DNA of 64,000 nucleotides from CAYLXC01 sp964387865 (GTDB taxonomy: Bacteria > Patescibacteriota > Microgenomatia > Daviesbacterales > UBA10151): NCBI GenBank assembly GCA_964387865.1, contig CAYLXC010000001.1, positions 52,724 through 116,723 on the forward strand, given 5' to 3'. The position numbers and the translations under genes were made by a program. Below, piece by piece: positions 16,065 through 25,370 of this stretch; within the stretch, counting starts at the first letter, position 1, and every line of letters begins with the position of its first letter. The notes under the pieces are model-generated. The model searched no databases and was not told the DNA's origin. It worked only from the letters and a program-made list of their open reading frames with translations.

Positions 16065-16952
16065 CTAATGCCTTAATTTTTCTTCCCACCAGACCAAAAG
16101 AGCTGTTGCATTAAATATTGAAGAGTATGTTCCGGAAATTATCCCAATTAAAAGTGCTACAACAAACCACCTGATTGTTTCCCCACCAAATAATAGCAGT
16201 GCTATTAAAACAAAAACCACAGTTAAAGATGTATTTAACGATCTTCCCAAAGTTTGTATAACAGATAAATTTGCAACATCAATAAATTTTCTTCCAATAT
16301 TTTTCAAAAGATTTTCCCTGATTCTGTCAAAAACAACAATCGTGTCATGTACTGAAAATCCAATAACTGTTAAAAGCGCTGTCACAAAGAGTGTGTCCAC
16401 TTCAACTGACAAAAATTTCCCCAAGATAGCAAATACCCCAACCACAACCAAAATATCATGAATTAAAGCAATCACTGCTGCAATTCCAAACCGCCATGAA
16501 GAAGCAGGTTTAGGAACTTTTCTAAAAGAAAATGAAATATATAAAACAATCATTAAAGAAGTCAGAAGCAAAGCATAAGCTGCTTTTTGCTCAAGCTCTT
16601 TCCCGATAACTGGGCCTACAAATTCCTGCCTTCTCTCTTCCACAATTCCGAACTTTTCAGTCAAGCTTTTCTTAACGGCAGAGATTTTCCCTTGCTCCAG
16701 TGGTTTAGTTCTAATAATGTAGGTTTTATCTCCTGATTGAGTTATCTGACCCACTTCTACTCCATTCTCTGACACTATTTTTTTCAGCTCTTCCCTATCA
16801 ACATTTCCTTCTATTCTGTACTCAAGCAATGCCCCTCCAGTAAAATCTATTCCAAGTTTTAGTCCTGAAGTTAAAAGAAAATAAAGCCCGGGTAAAATTA
16901 TTAAAATTGAAAAAACAAAATAAAAAACTTTGTAACGCATTAAATTAATCAT
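16065..16952 (-). CDS. secF: Protein translocase subunit SecF
   Basis: A 295-residue RND-type membrane protein with six predicted helices that, with SecD, uses the proton gradient to assist late steps of Sec export. The family signatures LGIDFTGGALLEYR near the N-terminus and GFSVHDTIVVFDRIREN in the membrane domain are intact. It is separated from secD by two small genes on the same strand, an unusual order. Confidence 0.96.
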   Translation of the reverse strand: MINLMRYKVFYFVFSILIILPGLYFLLTSGLKLGIDFTGGALLEYRIEGNVDREELKKIVSENGVEVGQITQSGDKTYIIRTKPLEQGKISAVKKSLTEKFGIVEERRQEFVGPVIGKELEQKAAYALLLTSLMIVLYISFSFRKVPKPASSWRFGIAAVIALIHDILVVVGVFAILGKFLSVEVDTLFVTALLTVIGFSVHDTIVVFDRIRENLLKNIGRKFIDVANLSVIQTLGRSLNTSLTVVFVLIALLLFGGETIRWFVVALLIGIISGTYSSIFNATALLVWWEEKLRH

Positions 16953-16959
16953 TTTTTCT

Positions 16960-17289
16960 TTACCGCCTTTGGCGAATCTCCTTAATATCCTGGTGAAGCT
17001 CTACTGTCAAATCATCTGCTACTTTTTTAATCTTTTCTTCAATATTATCTACTTTTCCATTCAAAAATTCCCAGATTTTATCATCATCCCCTTCATGGAC
17101 ATGTTTTAAAAATACTCTTTTATCCTCCTCTGATAATTCTGAAAGGATTGCATCTAAAATAGTATGGTGAAGTGATGAATCTATAAGCGTTGCAAGATGT
17201 AATCGTTGCTCCTCAGACAAATCTAACTTATCAAGTTCTAAAGTTATAGATTCTATCTCAATTAGATGATGGTAAAATTGTTTTTTCAT
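16960..17289 (-). CDS. Hypothetical helical protein between secD and secF
   Basis: A 109-residue acidic protein predicted nearly all alpha-helical, with no membrane segment and no recognised family. Its start overlaps the stop of the upstream gene by 4 nt and it is followed after 7 nt by secF, so it is almost certainly translated in the same operon. Confidence 0.65.
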   Translation of the reverse strand: MKKQFYHHLIEIESITLELDKLDLSEEQRLHLATLIDSSLHHTILDAILSELSEEDKRVFLKHVHEGDDDKIWEFLNGKVDNIEEKIKKVADDLTVELHQDIKEIRQRR

Positions 17290-18185
17290 CCTAGATTGTT
17301 TACCTTAACTGGACCTAAAGGCACTTTATTATCCGGATCATTTATAAAAAAATAAAGCACTGGTCCTTTCCTTGGCCCGGTTGCCAATCCAACCATATCC
17401 ATAACCTCAGGTGAACCCCCTAAGTGTTTACCTGTCCACTGAGCAGGACCAGCATCCCCAATAACCGCAACAACAGCCTGCCCTGTTTTAGGATTTGCAA
17501 TAAGCATTTTTCTATATTTAAAAAAGTCTCTATATTTTCCTACATTTTCCGCAAAACCAGGAGCCAAAAATGTTTGAATTGCCAAATAATATTTTTCCCT
17601 TTGTTTATCAATTTCACTAAATTCTTGTTTCGAGTGAGAAAAATATCCCCAAGCCCCTAAACCATGTGCAATACCGGATGATCCGTACTTTGCCCAATCT
17701 ACGGAAGTGTCTGCATGAGCATGTAAATTATCACCGGGATAGCGGTAAAGATGTTGCTCTCCTCCAATCAATCCGTAATTCCTGTTAAGTCTAATTCCAT
17801 CAATTTGAGAAACCACGCTAAATTCAAAATTTTTGGAAAGTATATCTAAAATTTTTGCCTCCTCCTCTTCCGATAAAGACCTCACTTCCTCGGGAACCTC
17901 TTTAGATAACTCATGAGCAAGTAATATATTTTGATCGAAACCTTCTAAAATATCATCTTTGCTTTGGGCTAAAGGAGTTTGTGGCAAAATAGGATTATGT
18001 GGAACTGATAATAGTAAAAGTCCACTCAATGATCCTAAAGCCAAATGTTTTGCTGAAACATTTTTGCTAAGCCAGTTTAGAGAATCCTTATGTTTGTCCC
18101 ATAAATTTTGTTGGATTGTCCTGTGTTTGGCAACCCATTTTTTCCTTAAATTCTCATAATGCGGCCTTTTAGATTTAAATTTCAT
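17286..18185 (-). CDS. Putative exported protein within the secD-secF operon
   Basis: A 299-residue protein with a basic N-terminus and one membrane helix (about 50-63), the rest probably extracytoplasmic. A C-terminal stretch (AVVAVIGDAGPAQWTGKHLG and following SPEVMD) resembles the short strand and DxGPAxWTGR-type motif found in some cell-wall hydrolase or double-psi-beta-barrel proteins, which suggests, weakly, a cell-envelope enzyme. Its start is 4 nt after secD. No catalytic residue can be assigned. Confidence 0.6.
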   Translation of the reverse strand: MKFKSKRPHYENLRKKWVAKHRTIQQNLWDKHKDSLNWLSKNVSAKHLALGSLSGLLLLSVPHNPILPQTPLAQSKDDILEGFDQNILLAHELSKEVPEEVRSLSEEEEAKILDILSKNFEFSVVSQIDGIRLNRNYGLIGGEQHLYRYPGDNLHAHADTSVDWAKYGSSGIAHGLGAWGYFSHSKQEFSEIDKQREKYYLAIQTFLAPGFAENVGKYRDFFKYRKMLIANPKTGQAVVAVIGDAGPAQWTGKHLGGSPEVMDMVGLATGPRKGPVLYFFINDPDNKVPLGPVKVNNLG

Positions 18186-18189
18186 AAAT

Positions 18190-19455
18190 TTAGCGGATAA
18201 TAAGTTTTAAAAATGTCCTGGTTACAACTATTGCTGAAAACATGGAGACTAAAACTCCGATTGAAAGCGTTATTGCAAAACCCCTAACAATTGATGTACC
18301 AAAATAATATAGTATTGATGCAGTTATTAGGGAAGAAACATTTGAGGCCCAAATTGATGTCCAGGCTCTTTTAAACCCAAGCTCCAGTGCCGTTGTTTCA
18401 GATTTTCCCCATCTTTTCTCTTCTTTCATTCTTTCAAAAATCAAAATATTTGCATCAACCGCCATACCTATTGATAAAATAAATCCTGCAATCCCTGCCA
18501 AAGTTAATGTAACTGGTGGGAGTAAGAATAATCCGGTTTTAAAAATTGCCAAAACCAAAATCGTATAAATTATTAAAGCTAAATCTGCAACTAAACCTAA
18601 AAGTCCATAATATACTCCCATGTATATAGCGACAATTCCCAATCCTATAATTCCTGCAATCAGACTTTTATTAACAGACTCCTCTCCTAAAGTTGGACCA
18701 ATATGGCGCTGTTCCAAAATTTTAATTGGAACTGGTAATGCTCCTGCATTAAGTTGTACCGCCAAATTTTTAGCCTCATCTGTTGAAAATTGTCCTGTAA
18801 TTACCGCGTTTCCTCCTAAAATTTCCTGCTGAACAATCGGAGGAGGCCAGCTAATTGGCACCTCATCCAAAAACATAGCCAAAGGTTTATTTACATTTCT
18901 TTTTGTTATATCGGCAAATTTTTTTGCCCCATCAGCTGAAAACTCAATTGCAACTTGTGGTCCAGCTTGCGCTACCCCTCCCCCAAAGGTAACCTGAGCT
19001 CTTTTTAGATCAGCTCCTGTTAGTCCGGTTGATTTAAACTGGCCTAACATTGCCTCAGCAGATTGAGTCGCCTCTGCAGATGGAGTTCCAATCATCTCTC
19101 TAAAATCCAACTGGGCAGTTTTACCAACTAAATCTGCTGCGGCAGAGGCATCCTTCAAACCAGGTAACTCCACAAGTATTCTCCTCTCATCACCAATCTT
19201 GGAAGTCTGAACTAATGCCTCTGAAATCCCAAATAAATTAACCCTTCTTTCAATTACCTCTTTTGCAGATTCCAAGGCACTATCCCGATCTGCTTTTTCA
19301 ATTTTATCCATTTGTGTTTGCAAAACCAATTGTGTCCCACCCTGTAAATCTAACCCTAATTTAAGTGGGAAGTTTATAGGTAATGGAAGATCTATAACTA
19401 ATGCGAGTAAGGCAATAGCAACAATAAACCAAGGTAGAATCCGAGGTTTCATCAC
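18190..19455 (-). CDS. secD: Protein translocase subunit SecD
   Basis: A 421-residue RND-type membrane protein with an N-terminal helix, a periplasmic P1-type domain beginning LKLGLDLQGGTQLVLQ and a C-terminal six-helix membrane domain with AVDANILIFERMKEE. It is shorter than E. coli SecD (615) because the large periplasmic region is reduced. It is the first sec gene of the operon, 1 nt after the stop of the wHTH protein gene. Confidence 0.95.
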   Translation of the reverse strand: MMKPRILPWFIVAIALLALVIDLPLPINFPLKLGLDLQGGTQLVLQTQMDKIEKADRDSALESAKEVIERRVNLFGISEALVQTSKIGDERRILVELPGLKDASAAADLVGKTAQLDFREMIGTPSAEATQSAEAMLGQFKSTGLTGADLKRAQVTFGGGVAQAGPQVAIEFSADGAKKFADITKRNVNKPLAMFLDEVPISWPPPIVQQEILGGNAVITGQFSTDEAKNLAVQLNAGALPVPIKILEQRHIGPTLGEESVNKSLIAGIIGLGIVAIYMGVYYGLLGLVADLALIIYTILVLAIFKTGLFLLPPVTLTLAGIAGFILSIGMAVDANILIFERMKEEKRWGKSETTALELGFKRAWTSIWASNVSSLITASILYYFGTSIVRGFAITLSIGVLVSMFSAIVVTRTFLKLIIR

Positions 19456-20046
19456 CTATACCAACACCCCTTCCAACATCTCATCTTCATCCCCTGAAAG
19501 CATTACTTTAGATTGAGTCAAAACTCTTAAAATAAAAGGGTCACGCCTCTTAACTCTAAATTGAAATTCCGCCTCATCCATAAATGAATAATTTATTTCC
19601 TGTTCCCTTTTTGCCTGCTCATCGGAAATTATCGCTTGAAGTTCTGGTAAAACTATACTTCCAACAACCAATACATCAACATCTTCTGATTCCGATACTC
19701 CCCCTTTTAAAAATTTCGTGGATATAAAGGCAAATTTTATTTTGCCAAGCTTTACTTTATTTCTAATGAGATTTCCACCTAAACCTGTTGTTTTTGCAAC
19801 CAAAGATAAAAGCTCTTTATAAAAAAGGTAATCTTTTCTAAATCTGTAAAGTCTTCTGTTTGCCCGCCACTCAGATGTAACCATACCAAATTTTTCCATT
19901 CTTCCAAGCTCTCTTCTAACTGCATTAATTTCCTCAGAGACTCTTCTTACAATTTCACGAACATGAAAAAGACTATCTTGAGAAGATGATAAAAAAAGCT
20001 GTAATATTTTTACCCGGACTCTTGATACAAAAAGTTCTTCTAACAT
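19456..20046 (-). CDS. Winged-helix protein fused to a nucleotidyltransferase-like domain
   Basis: A 196-residue protein. The first 80 residues look like a winged helix-turn-helix (VRVKILQLFLSS...VREIVRRVSEEINAVRRELGRME). The second half contains SESEDVDVLVVG, like the GS...D.D motif of minimal nucleotidyltransferases (MNT/pol-beta). Such fusions are known regulators or antitoxin-like proteins, but no partner HEPN gene is adjacent. I chose the ATG with AGGAGG 6 nt upstream over a GTG two codons earlier that lies inside that SD. Confidence 0.7.
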   Translation of the reverse strand: MLEELFVSRVRVKILQLFLSSSQDSLFHVREIVRRVSEEINAVRRELGRMEKFGMVTSEWRANRRLYRFRKDYLFYKELLSLVAKTTGLGGNLIRNKVKLGKIKFAFISTKFLKGGVSESEDVDVLVVGSIVLPELQAIISDEQAKREQEINYSFMDEAEFQFRVKRRDPFILRVLTQSKVMLSGDEDEMLEGVLV

Positions 20047-20083
20047 TGCCACCTCCTTTCAGGCAGGCAATAAGGACCTGAAT

Positions 20084-21274
20084 TTAGAATTCAACCTTGG
20101 ATCCCTCCGGGACAGTTTGGATCCAGACTTGTCCTTTGTTAAATTCTATTTCTTGATTTCTAGAATCAACAAACTTTGTTCTTACAGTTCTTGATGATTT
20201 ATTCCACTTACCTTCTATTACATTTCCATCTTGGAAAATTAAAGCTTTCCCTACTCCTTTTGTACCATAAAGAAGATGTAAATTATTTGGATAACCATCA
20301 TTTGCATTTGATTCTCTCATAAATTGTACAATGATATTTTTAGCCATTAGTTGCTCCTTATTATTTAGATCTATATGATCCTCCCCATTTTTTCTTTTAT
20401 AAGAACTAGACATTGGATCATACGTCCACTGAACCTGGTAATCCGGCTGAGACTCCCAGAAATTGACTTTAATTTGAGTTACTTGCCCCGAGCTTACCGA
20501 TTGGGTCGAAGGATCCTTAAACTTCCAAGGAACAAAGTTCTCATCCCATCTTACTCCATCTGAATCAGTTGCTATCCATCCCCTTTTTGCTCCAACTTCC
20601 CAAAGCTTTTGTGTTGTTGAATACATTGTATGTTCTGTTGCAACAGAATGTCCTAACCTTTGATAATCTCTCCAAAATACAGGAAAACCAATAGAAAATT
20701 GATTCAAATCTTTTACTCCATATCTTATAATTTGGCCTAAAGCATCCGCAGGTCCAGGTGTATTTGCTCCACCAACATGAGCATAAAGTGCATCATATTC
20801 CCCTAACCAATCCAAATAATAAGTTCTTGCAGAGCGAACTGGCCCAACTTGAACATCTGATAAATGACAATAGAAAATTGCCATAAAGCGGGTGATCCCA
20901 CCCTCTGCAACAGCCTCATAAATAATATCTGCAGAAGATAAACCAGATTGCGGTCTTGCTTCTTTGTGATTCTCAATCATAATAGCCAAAGGACGTCTTT
21001 TCTCCCAAAATTCTTTGGCCTTTTTTGTATGCATCCGTCCATTAAGAGGACAACTTTCTGTCCTTGGCTCGTTTGGATCTTCTGCTAAAGCACCTTCTGG
21101 AGTAGGAACAGAGGATTTTGATTCCTCCTCACTTGGCAGAGTCTTCACAAATTTACTAAACAGTGTATAGGAAACAGATGATGATGCAGCATAAAAAACT
21201 ACTGCCAAAATTATTAAAACTAAAATCTTTTGTAAATTAGTTAATCCTTGAAACGTCTCAGTAACTTTATCCAT
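20084..21274 (-). CDS. DUF3048 (YerB-like) membrane-anchored protein
   Basis: A 396-residue protein with a membrane segment at about 15-35 and a large extracytoplasmic domain. The core matches DUF3048: PLAIMIENHKEARPQSGLSS, then DIIYEAVAEGGITRFMAIF and VGPVRSARTYYLDW. YerB of Bacillus is a lipoprotein of unknown function; here a helix replaces the lipobox. It overlaps the upstream DUF4446 gene by 8 nt. Confidence 0.85.
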   Translation of the reverse strand: MDKVTETFQGLTNLQKILVLIILAVVFYAASSSVSYTLFSKFVKTLPSEEESKSSVPTPEGALAEDPNEPRTESCPLNGRMHTKKAKEFWEKRRPLAIMIENHKEARPQSGLSSADIIYEAVAEGGITRFMAIFYCHLSDVQVGPVRSARTYYLDWLGEYDALYAHVGGANTPGPADALGQIIRYGVKDLNQFSIGFPVFWRDYQRLGHSVATEHTMYSTTQKLWEVGAKRGWIATDSDGVRWDENFVPWKFKDPSTQSVSSGQVTQIKVNFWESQPDYQVQWTYDPMSSSYKRKNGEDHIDLNNKEQLMAKNIIVQFMRESNANDGYPNNLHLLYGTKGVGKALIFQDGNVIEGKWNKSSRTVRTKFVDSRNQEIEFNKGQVWIQTVPEGSKVEF

Positions 21275-21740
21275 TTTGTAAAGCCCTCCTTACTATTGTC
21301 TCCTCTTCTTCAGAAAACTGATATTTGCTTGCTCTCCCCTCACTTACCGGTTTTGCAAAAATTCTTGTGCCAGATCTTGCGTGTAAACTGGTCAAAACAA
21401 TTCCTGATCCTTCTTCATCAAGCAAAGCCAAAGTAAAACTCTGATCCCCGCCTGTATCATCATATGGGTTATAACGCAAGAGTTCTATTCTTTGAATATA
21501 ACTCATTCCCTTTTTCTCAAAATTATTCAATTTCTTTTTAAATTCATCCGAGCCTAACTTAAATTCTTCAATCTGATTTAAAACTTCCTCAAACTTTTGC
21601 CTTATATCTCTTTCTCCTGATTTTGGAAAAAGAGATTTTAAGAAATTATTTTGCCTCCCAACCAAATAACTTAAAACCAAAAGCCAAATAAAAACTGTCG
21701 CAACTGCCCCTGCGGCAAAGACGGACCAATCCGAATACAT
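21267..21740 (-). CDS. DUF4446 membrane protein
   Basis: A 157-residue protein with one N-terminal membrane helix (about 7-28), a coiled-coil-like middle, and a C-terminal domain typical of DUF4446 (YIQRIELLRYNPYDDTGGDQ and FTLALLDEEGSGIVLTSLH). Function unknown. First gene of the minus-strand unit that continues into DUF3048. A promoter with TTGACA and TATTAT lies upstream. Confidence 0.85.
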   Translation of the reverse strand: MYSDWSVFAAGAVATVFIWLLVLSYLVGRQNNFLKSLFPKSGERDIRQKFEEVLNQIEEFKLGSDEFKKKLNNFEKKGMSYIQRIELLRYNPYDDTGGDQSFTLALLDEEGSGIVLTSLHARSGTRIFAKPVSEGRASKYQFSEEEETIVRRALQNG

Positions 21741-21753
21741 ATATTACTCTTTT

Positions 21754-21783
21754 ATAATAGAGGATGTGAACAAAATTTGTCAA
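21754..21783 (-). promoter_or_regulatory. Promoter of the DUF4446-DUF3048 unit
   Basis: Minus strand TTGACA (21778-21783), an 18-nt spacer and TATTAT (21754-21759), 13 nt before the start codon. A small inverted repeat (CCCGATTAAACGGG) lies just upstream. Confidence 0.65.
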
Positions 21784-21862
21784 TCCCGATTAAACGGGAT
21801 CAACTACTCAGACATTTATTTGTATTGACACAATAACCCATAGTTTTAGCTTCATTTGGTGC

Positions 21863-21891
21863 TTGACATGCGTGAGTGTTCATGCTAGGCT
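21863..21891 (+). promoter_or_regulatory. Promoter with structured leader
   Basis: TTGACA (21863-21868), a 17-nt spacer and TAGGCT (21886-21891). The following 40 nt can fold into a long hairpin (TGCGTAGCCAAG ... CTTGGTGTATAGCTTGCGCA) ending just before the ATG at 21939, so the 5' leader itself may be regulatory. Confidence 0.55.
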
Positions 21892-21938
21892 CAATTGTGC
21901 GTAGCCAAGTTTGACTTGGTGTATAGCTTGCGCATAAT

Positions 21939-22253
21939 ATGGCCATCCATCAAACTAAGAAACAATCGGATCTGGAGAAAAGGCTAAAGCTTCTTCGTCA
22001 GCAAGTGTATGGAAAAGCACAGGATAACAGGTCAGTAGTGAGAGGTGAGAAATCCCACATCTCTGCCCTGAGCGCACTTGTGGTGAGCGCAGTCGAACCA
22101 GTCGAAGGGCCACATCCCACATCCCACACAGATGTTTCCTATCTTTACCAGGATCTTCTAAAAATTGGCATTTTTGCCTCTGTTGCAATAGGAGTTCAAA
22201 TAATACTATTTATCCTTTCGAAAAACCATATTCTGAATCTAAATTTCTTTTGA
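21939..22253 (+). CDS. Small membrane protein with repeat-derived insertion
   Basis: A 104-residue protein with a charged helical N-terminus (about 7-30) and a C-terminal membrane helix (about 75-94). Residues about 40-65 are encoded by a palindromic repeat (CCCTGAGCG ... GTCGAAGGG type, around 22068-22113) and are unlikely to be ancestral. No family is recognised. It precedes the DUF5679 gene by 37 nt. Confidence 0.6.
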   Translation: MAIHQTKKQSDLEKRLKLLRQQVYGKAQDNRSVVRGEKSHISALSALVVSAVEPVEGPHPTSHTDVSYLYQDLLKIGIFASVAIGVQIILFILSKNHILNLNFF

Positions 22254-22290
22254 GGAAGTCTAACTTCCTGAAGGGAGGTGAATTTATCTT

Positions 22291-22428
22291 ATGCAGATGT
22301 ATTGCGTAAAATGCCGCACTAAAAGAGATGCTGAAAATGTTCAACAAGTTACCATGAAAAATGGTAAGAAAGCTTCAAAAGGAACTTGCCCGGTTTGCGG
22401 TACTTCTATGTTTAGAATTGGCGGTTAA
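22291..22428 (+). CDS. DUF5679 small zinc-ribbon protein
   Basis: A 45-residue protein, MQMYCVKCRTKRDAEN..., with two CxxC pairs (CVKC and CPVC) that should bind zinc, ending MFRIGG. This is the DUF5679 pattern seen widely in CPR bacteria; function unknown. A strong SD (GGGAGGTG, 22273-22280) lies 10 nt upstream. A terminator follows. Confidence 0.88.
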   Translation: MQMYCVKCRTKRDAENVQQVTMKNGKKASKGTCPVCGTSMFRIGG

Positions 22429-22461
22429 TTTAGATGGTGAGATTTCACCAATTTCGAAAGG

Positions 22462-22488
22462 TCCTGCACCGTCTGGTGCGGGATTTTT
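22462..22488 (+). terminator. Intrinsic terminator after the DUF5679 gene
   Basis: TCCTGCACC GTCT GGTGCGGGA, a 9-bp stem with one G-U pair, followed by TTTTT. It lies between the plus-strand DUF5679 gene and the convergent comM gene. Confidence 0.85.
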
Positions 22489-22494
22489 CGTGAC

Positions 22495-24024
22495 TTATAA
22501 CTCTTCTCTTGCTCGATATTGTAATGCCTCTGCCACATGTTCTGTCTGAATATTTACCTCACCTGCTAAATCCGCAATAGTTCTTGCAAGTTTCAAAACC
22601 TTATGATATCCCCTTGCAGAAAGATTAAGGGAGGAGATTGCCATTTTCAAAAGATTTAATCCCTCTTGATCCAAATTACAATACTCTTTTATGTCACTAT
22701 TGCTCATTTCAGAATTACTTATTATTCTTCCCTTGAATCTTCTCAGCTGGATTTTGCGAGCAGCGATAACCCTGTCCCTTATAGTTTTTGAATCTTCAAA
22801 TTTCAAATCCGAAGATAATTTATCCACCTCAACTGCTGGTACTTCCAAATAAATATCAATCCTATCCAAGAGTGGGCCGGAAACTCTCCTTTTATACTTT
22901 GCAATTTGACCCGGCATACAAGAACAAATCCTTTTACGATCACCCAAAAATCCGCAAGGACAGGGGTTTTGTGCAGCAAAAAGCATAAATTGAGCTGGAA
23001 AAGTTAAAGAACCTGAAGCTCTTGAGACCGTTATTTTATGATCTTCTAAAGGCTGTCTTAAAGATTCCAAAACATGCCTTGGGAACTCCGGCAACTCGTC
23101 CAAAAACAATACCCCTCTGTGTGATAAAGAAATTTCCCCGGGCTTTATATTATTTCCTCCACCCAAAAGCCCAACAGCTGAAGCACTGTGATGTGGTGAC
23201 CTAAAAGGACGAGTTGTAATTAATGAAGATTTCCCATCCAAAAGCCCTGCAACAGAATAAATCTTTGTTATTTCCAAGGCTTCTTCAAAACTAAGTGGAG
23301 GCAAAATTGATGGAAAAGCTCTTGCAAGCATTGTTTTCCCAGCACCTGGTGGACCTTTCAATAAAATATTGTGTCCTCCTGCTGCAGCAATTTCTAAAGA
23401 TCTTTTTGCCTGTTCCTGACCTTTTATTTGAGAAAAATCATAATCATATACCCCCTCACCATCCAGCTTTATATTTGTTTTCTTAACAGATTTTAAATCT
23501 TTTTGCCCCAATAAATATTTGATTAAATCCTGTAAAGATTCAACTGAAAAAACATTCAAATTCTTAACAACACTTGCCTCGGATGCATTATCTTTTGGAA
23601 CAATGACCCCTTTTAATTTTTTCTCTTTTGCCAAAATTGCCAAAGGTAAAATACCATGAGTTCTTCTTAAAGCACCGTCCAATGATAATTCCCCGACAAA
23701 AAGATAATTTTTCAAATCTTCAATTTTGTCAGTAGGGATTTGTCCGCTGGCAATAAGTAACCCCAAAGCAATTGGCAAATCATAAGATGGACCTTCCTTA
23801 GGCAGATCAGCAGGTGCCAAATTTACAGTAATTTTTCTGGAAGGAAATTCTGCCCCGCAATTTCTTATTGCGGATCTAACTCTATCTTTGCTCTCTTCAA
23901 CAGCCCTATCTGCCAAACCAACAATTGTAAAAGAAGGAAGGGATTGAGAGGAAATATCCACTTCAACAGTGATAGGAACTGCATCCAACCCAATATTTGC
24001 CCCGGATAGTATTTTTGCAAGCAT
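22495..24024 (-). CDS. comM: YifB/ComM-family AAA+ ATPase
   Basis: A 509-residue Mg-chelatase-like ATPase. The N-terminal Lon-substrate-like ChlI domain (to about 180) is followed by the AAA+ core with Walker A GPPGAGKTM and Walker B VLFLDELPEF, and a C-terminal Mg_chelatase_C domain. ComM is a helicase that promotes branch migration during natural transformation, so this could act in DNA uptake or recombination. It lies just downstream of rnpB on the same strand. Confidence 0.93.
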   Translation of the reverse strand: MLAKILSGANIGLDAVPITVEVDISSQSLPSFTIVGLADRAVEESKDRVRSAIRNCGAEFPSRKITVNLAPADLPKEGPSYDLPIALGLLIASGQIPTDKIEDLKNYLFVGELSLDGALRRTHGILPLAILAKEKKLKGVIVPKDNASEASVVKNLNVFSVESLQDLIKYLLGQKDLKSVKKTNIKLDGEGVYDYDFSQIKGQEQAKRSLEIAAAGGHNILLKGPPGAGKTMLARAFPSILPPLSFEEALEITKIYSVAGLLDGKSSLITTRPFRSPHHSASAVGLLGGGNNIKPGEISLSHRGVLFLDELPEFPRHVLESLRQPLEDHKITVSRASGSLTFPAQFMLFAAQNPCPCGFLGDRKRICSCMPGQIAKYKRRVSGPLLDRIDIYLEVPAVEVDKLSSDLKFEDSKTIRDRVIAARKIQLRRFKGRIISNSEMSNSDIKEYCNLDQEGLNLLKMAISSLNLSARGYHKVLKLARTIADLAGEVNIQTEHVAEALQYRAREEL

Positions 24025-24065
24025 CAGAAAAGGCAGGAATTTTTGGGGCAGAAATATTTTTTGTG

Positions 24066-24369
24066 CCTAGGAAGATAGTAAGCCAGATTCTGTTTCAAGA
24101 TGATAATTTATCTAATGCTCCTGATTTCGAAAATCGAGCGAGCAGCTCTTTCGGTTCTAGGATTGCAGCGGGGAGGATTGCCCGTTTCACTCCCACACCA
24201 GATGGTGCGGGATTCGTCACTGTTGCTCTAACTAGTGATTACTCATGCCGATTTACATCGACCACCCTGCTCTACGCTGTCTGGACTTTCCTCCACGTTC
24301 ATGTAAACTACGTTCGTGTAAACCGAATCGTAGTAAACTGAACGTGGTAATCATCCTTCTTCCTAGGCC
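24066..24369 (-). ncRNA. rnpB: RNase P RNA
   Basis: The ribozyme that removes 5' leaders from pre-tRNA. On the minus strand, CCTAGGAAGA at the 5' end pairs with TCTTCCTAGG at the 3' end (helix P1). The conserved GAGGAAAGTCC follows helix P3, and ACAGAATCTGGCTTA occurs near the 3' end, as in all bacterial RNase P RNAs. The P3 arm is unusually long and built from repeated GTTTAC units inside a CCACGTTCA/TGAACGTGG stem. A TATAAT box (24374-24379) lies directly upstream. It explains the 360-nt gap without a protein gene. Confidence 0.93.
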
Positions 24370-24383
24370 CATATATTATACAT

Positions 24384-25370
24384 CTAAACCTTCTTTTCTT
24401 CAATTATCTCTGTTGCAATAATTTGTAAAACAACTGCCATAGGCACAGCTAAAAGAGCCCCTCCAAATCCCAAAAGGCGCGAACCTACTGCAATTGCCAA
24501 AATTACAACTAAAGGGTTTAAACCAACAGCCCTTTTCATAACCTGTGGCACAATCAAATGGTTCTCAAGTTGTTGAATAACAAAATACATTGCTGTAACA
24601 GCCAAACTCAAAATTGGGGATATTGTTAATGCTATCAAAATCGAAGGAATTGCTGAAACAATTGGTCCTATTACCGGCACTACTTCTAAAACCCCTGCAA
24701 CAACAGCAAGAGGTAGAGCATATGGAATACCTAAAATAATAAGTCCTATATAAGATAAAAGGCCTATTATTAAACTTAAAAAAAGTTGTCCTCTAAGCCA
24801 TCCTCCCAATTTTTCCTCAATTCTTACTATTATTTTCTTTACCTTATCTTTTCTTCCTATAAAAAGGGATGCAAATCTCTCTTCCAAATTGTCGCGTTCT
24901 AAAAGTAAATAAAATGTCAAAACAAGAAGAAATATGATCATTAAGAAATTATCAAAAATTGATAGTGTAATTGAGAAAACATTTCCAGGTATACTGCTTA
25001 ATTGTGATTGTAAAACAGATTTATCTATTGCCGCATTATTTAATAATCTGTCTAGAATTGGTGGAAGTGTTGAGAATAACTTACGTGTTTCTTCAACAAG
25101 CGGAGGTATAATTATAGCAAGTAGACTTGATAAAATCGCTATTATAATAATGTAGGTTATACCAATACCCAAAGCTTTCGGAAGCTTTAAATTTGTGAAA
25201 AATTTAACCATTGGAGATAAAGCAGACATTAAAATTAACGCCACAAATAAAATCAAAAGCAAATCTCTAATTAAAAATATTAACCAAAGTGATAAGATAA
25301 ATATGGTAATAAAAATAACTGTTTTATGGGAAATGTCTATTTTTTGTATCATTAATATGGATGATACCAT
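24384..25370 (-). CDS. AI-2E family / PerM-like transporter
   Basis: A 328-residue polytopic protein with about eight membrane helices. The family pattern includes the LxxRDNLEERFASLF loop, GWLRGQL and the GPIVSAIPSILIAL region. Members export autoinducer-2 or other small molecules or act as Na+/H+ antiporters; substrate is unknown here. The start overlaps the 3' end of miaA by 19 nt. Confidence 0.85.
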   Translation of the reverse strand: MVSSILMIQKIDISHKTVIFITIFILSLWLIFLIRDLLLILFVALILMSALSPMVKFFTNLKLPKALGIGITYIIIIAILSSLLAIIIPPLVEETRKLFSTLPPILDRLLNNAAIDKSVLQSQLSSIPGNVFSITLSIFDNFLMIIFLLVLTFYLLLERDNLEERFASLFIGRKDKVKKIIVRIEEKLGGWLRGQLFLSLIIGLLSYIGLIILGIPYALPLAVVAGVLEVVPVIGPIVSAIPSILIALTISPILSLAVTAMYFVIQQLENHLIVPQVMKRAVGLNPLVVILAIAVGSRLLGFGGALLAVPMAVVLQIIATEIIEEKKV

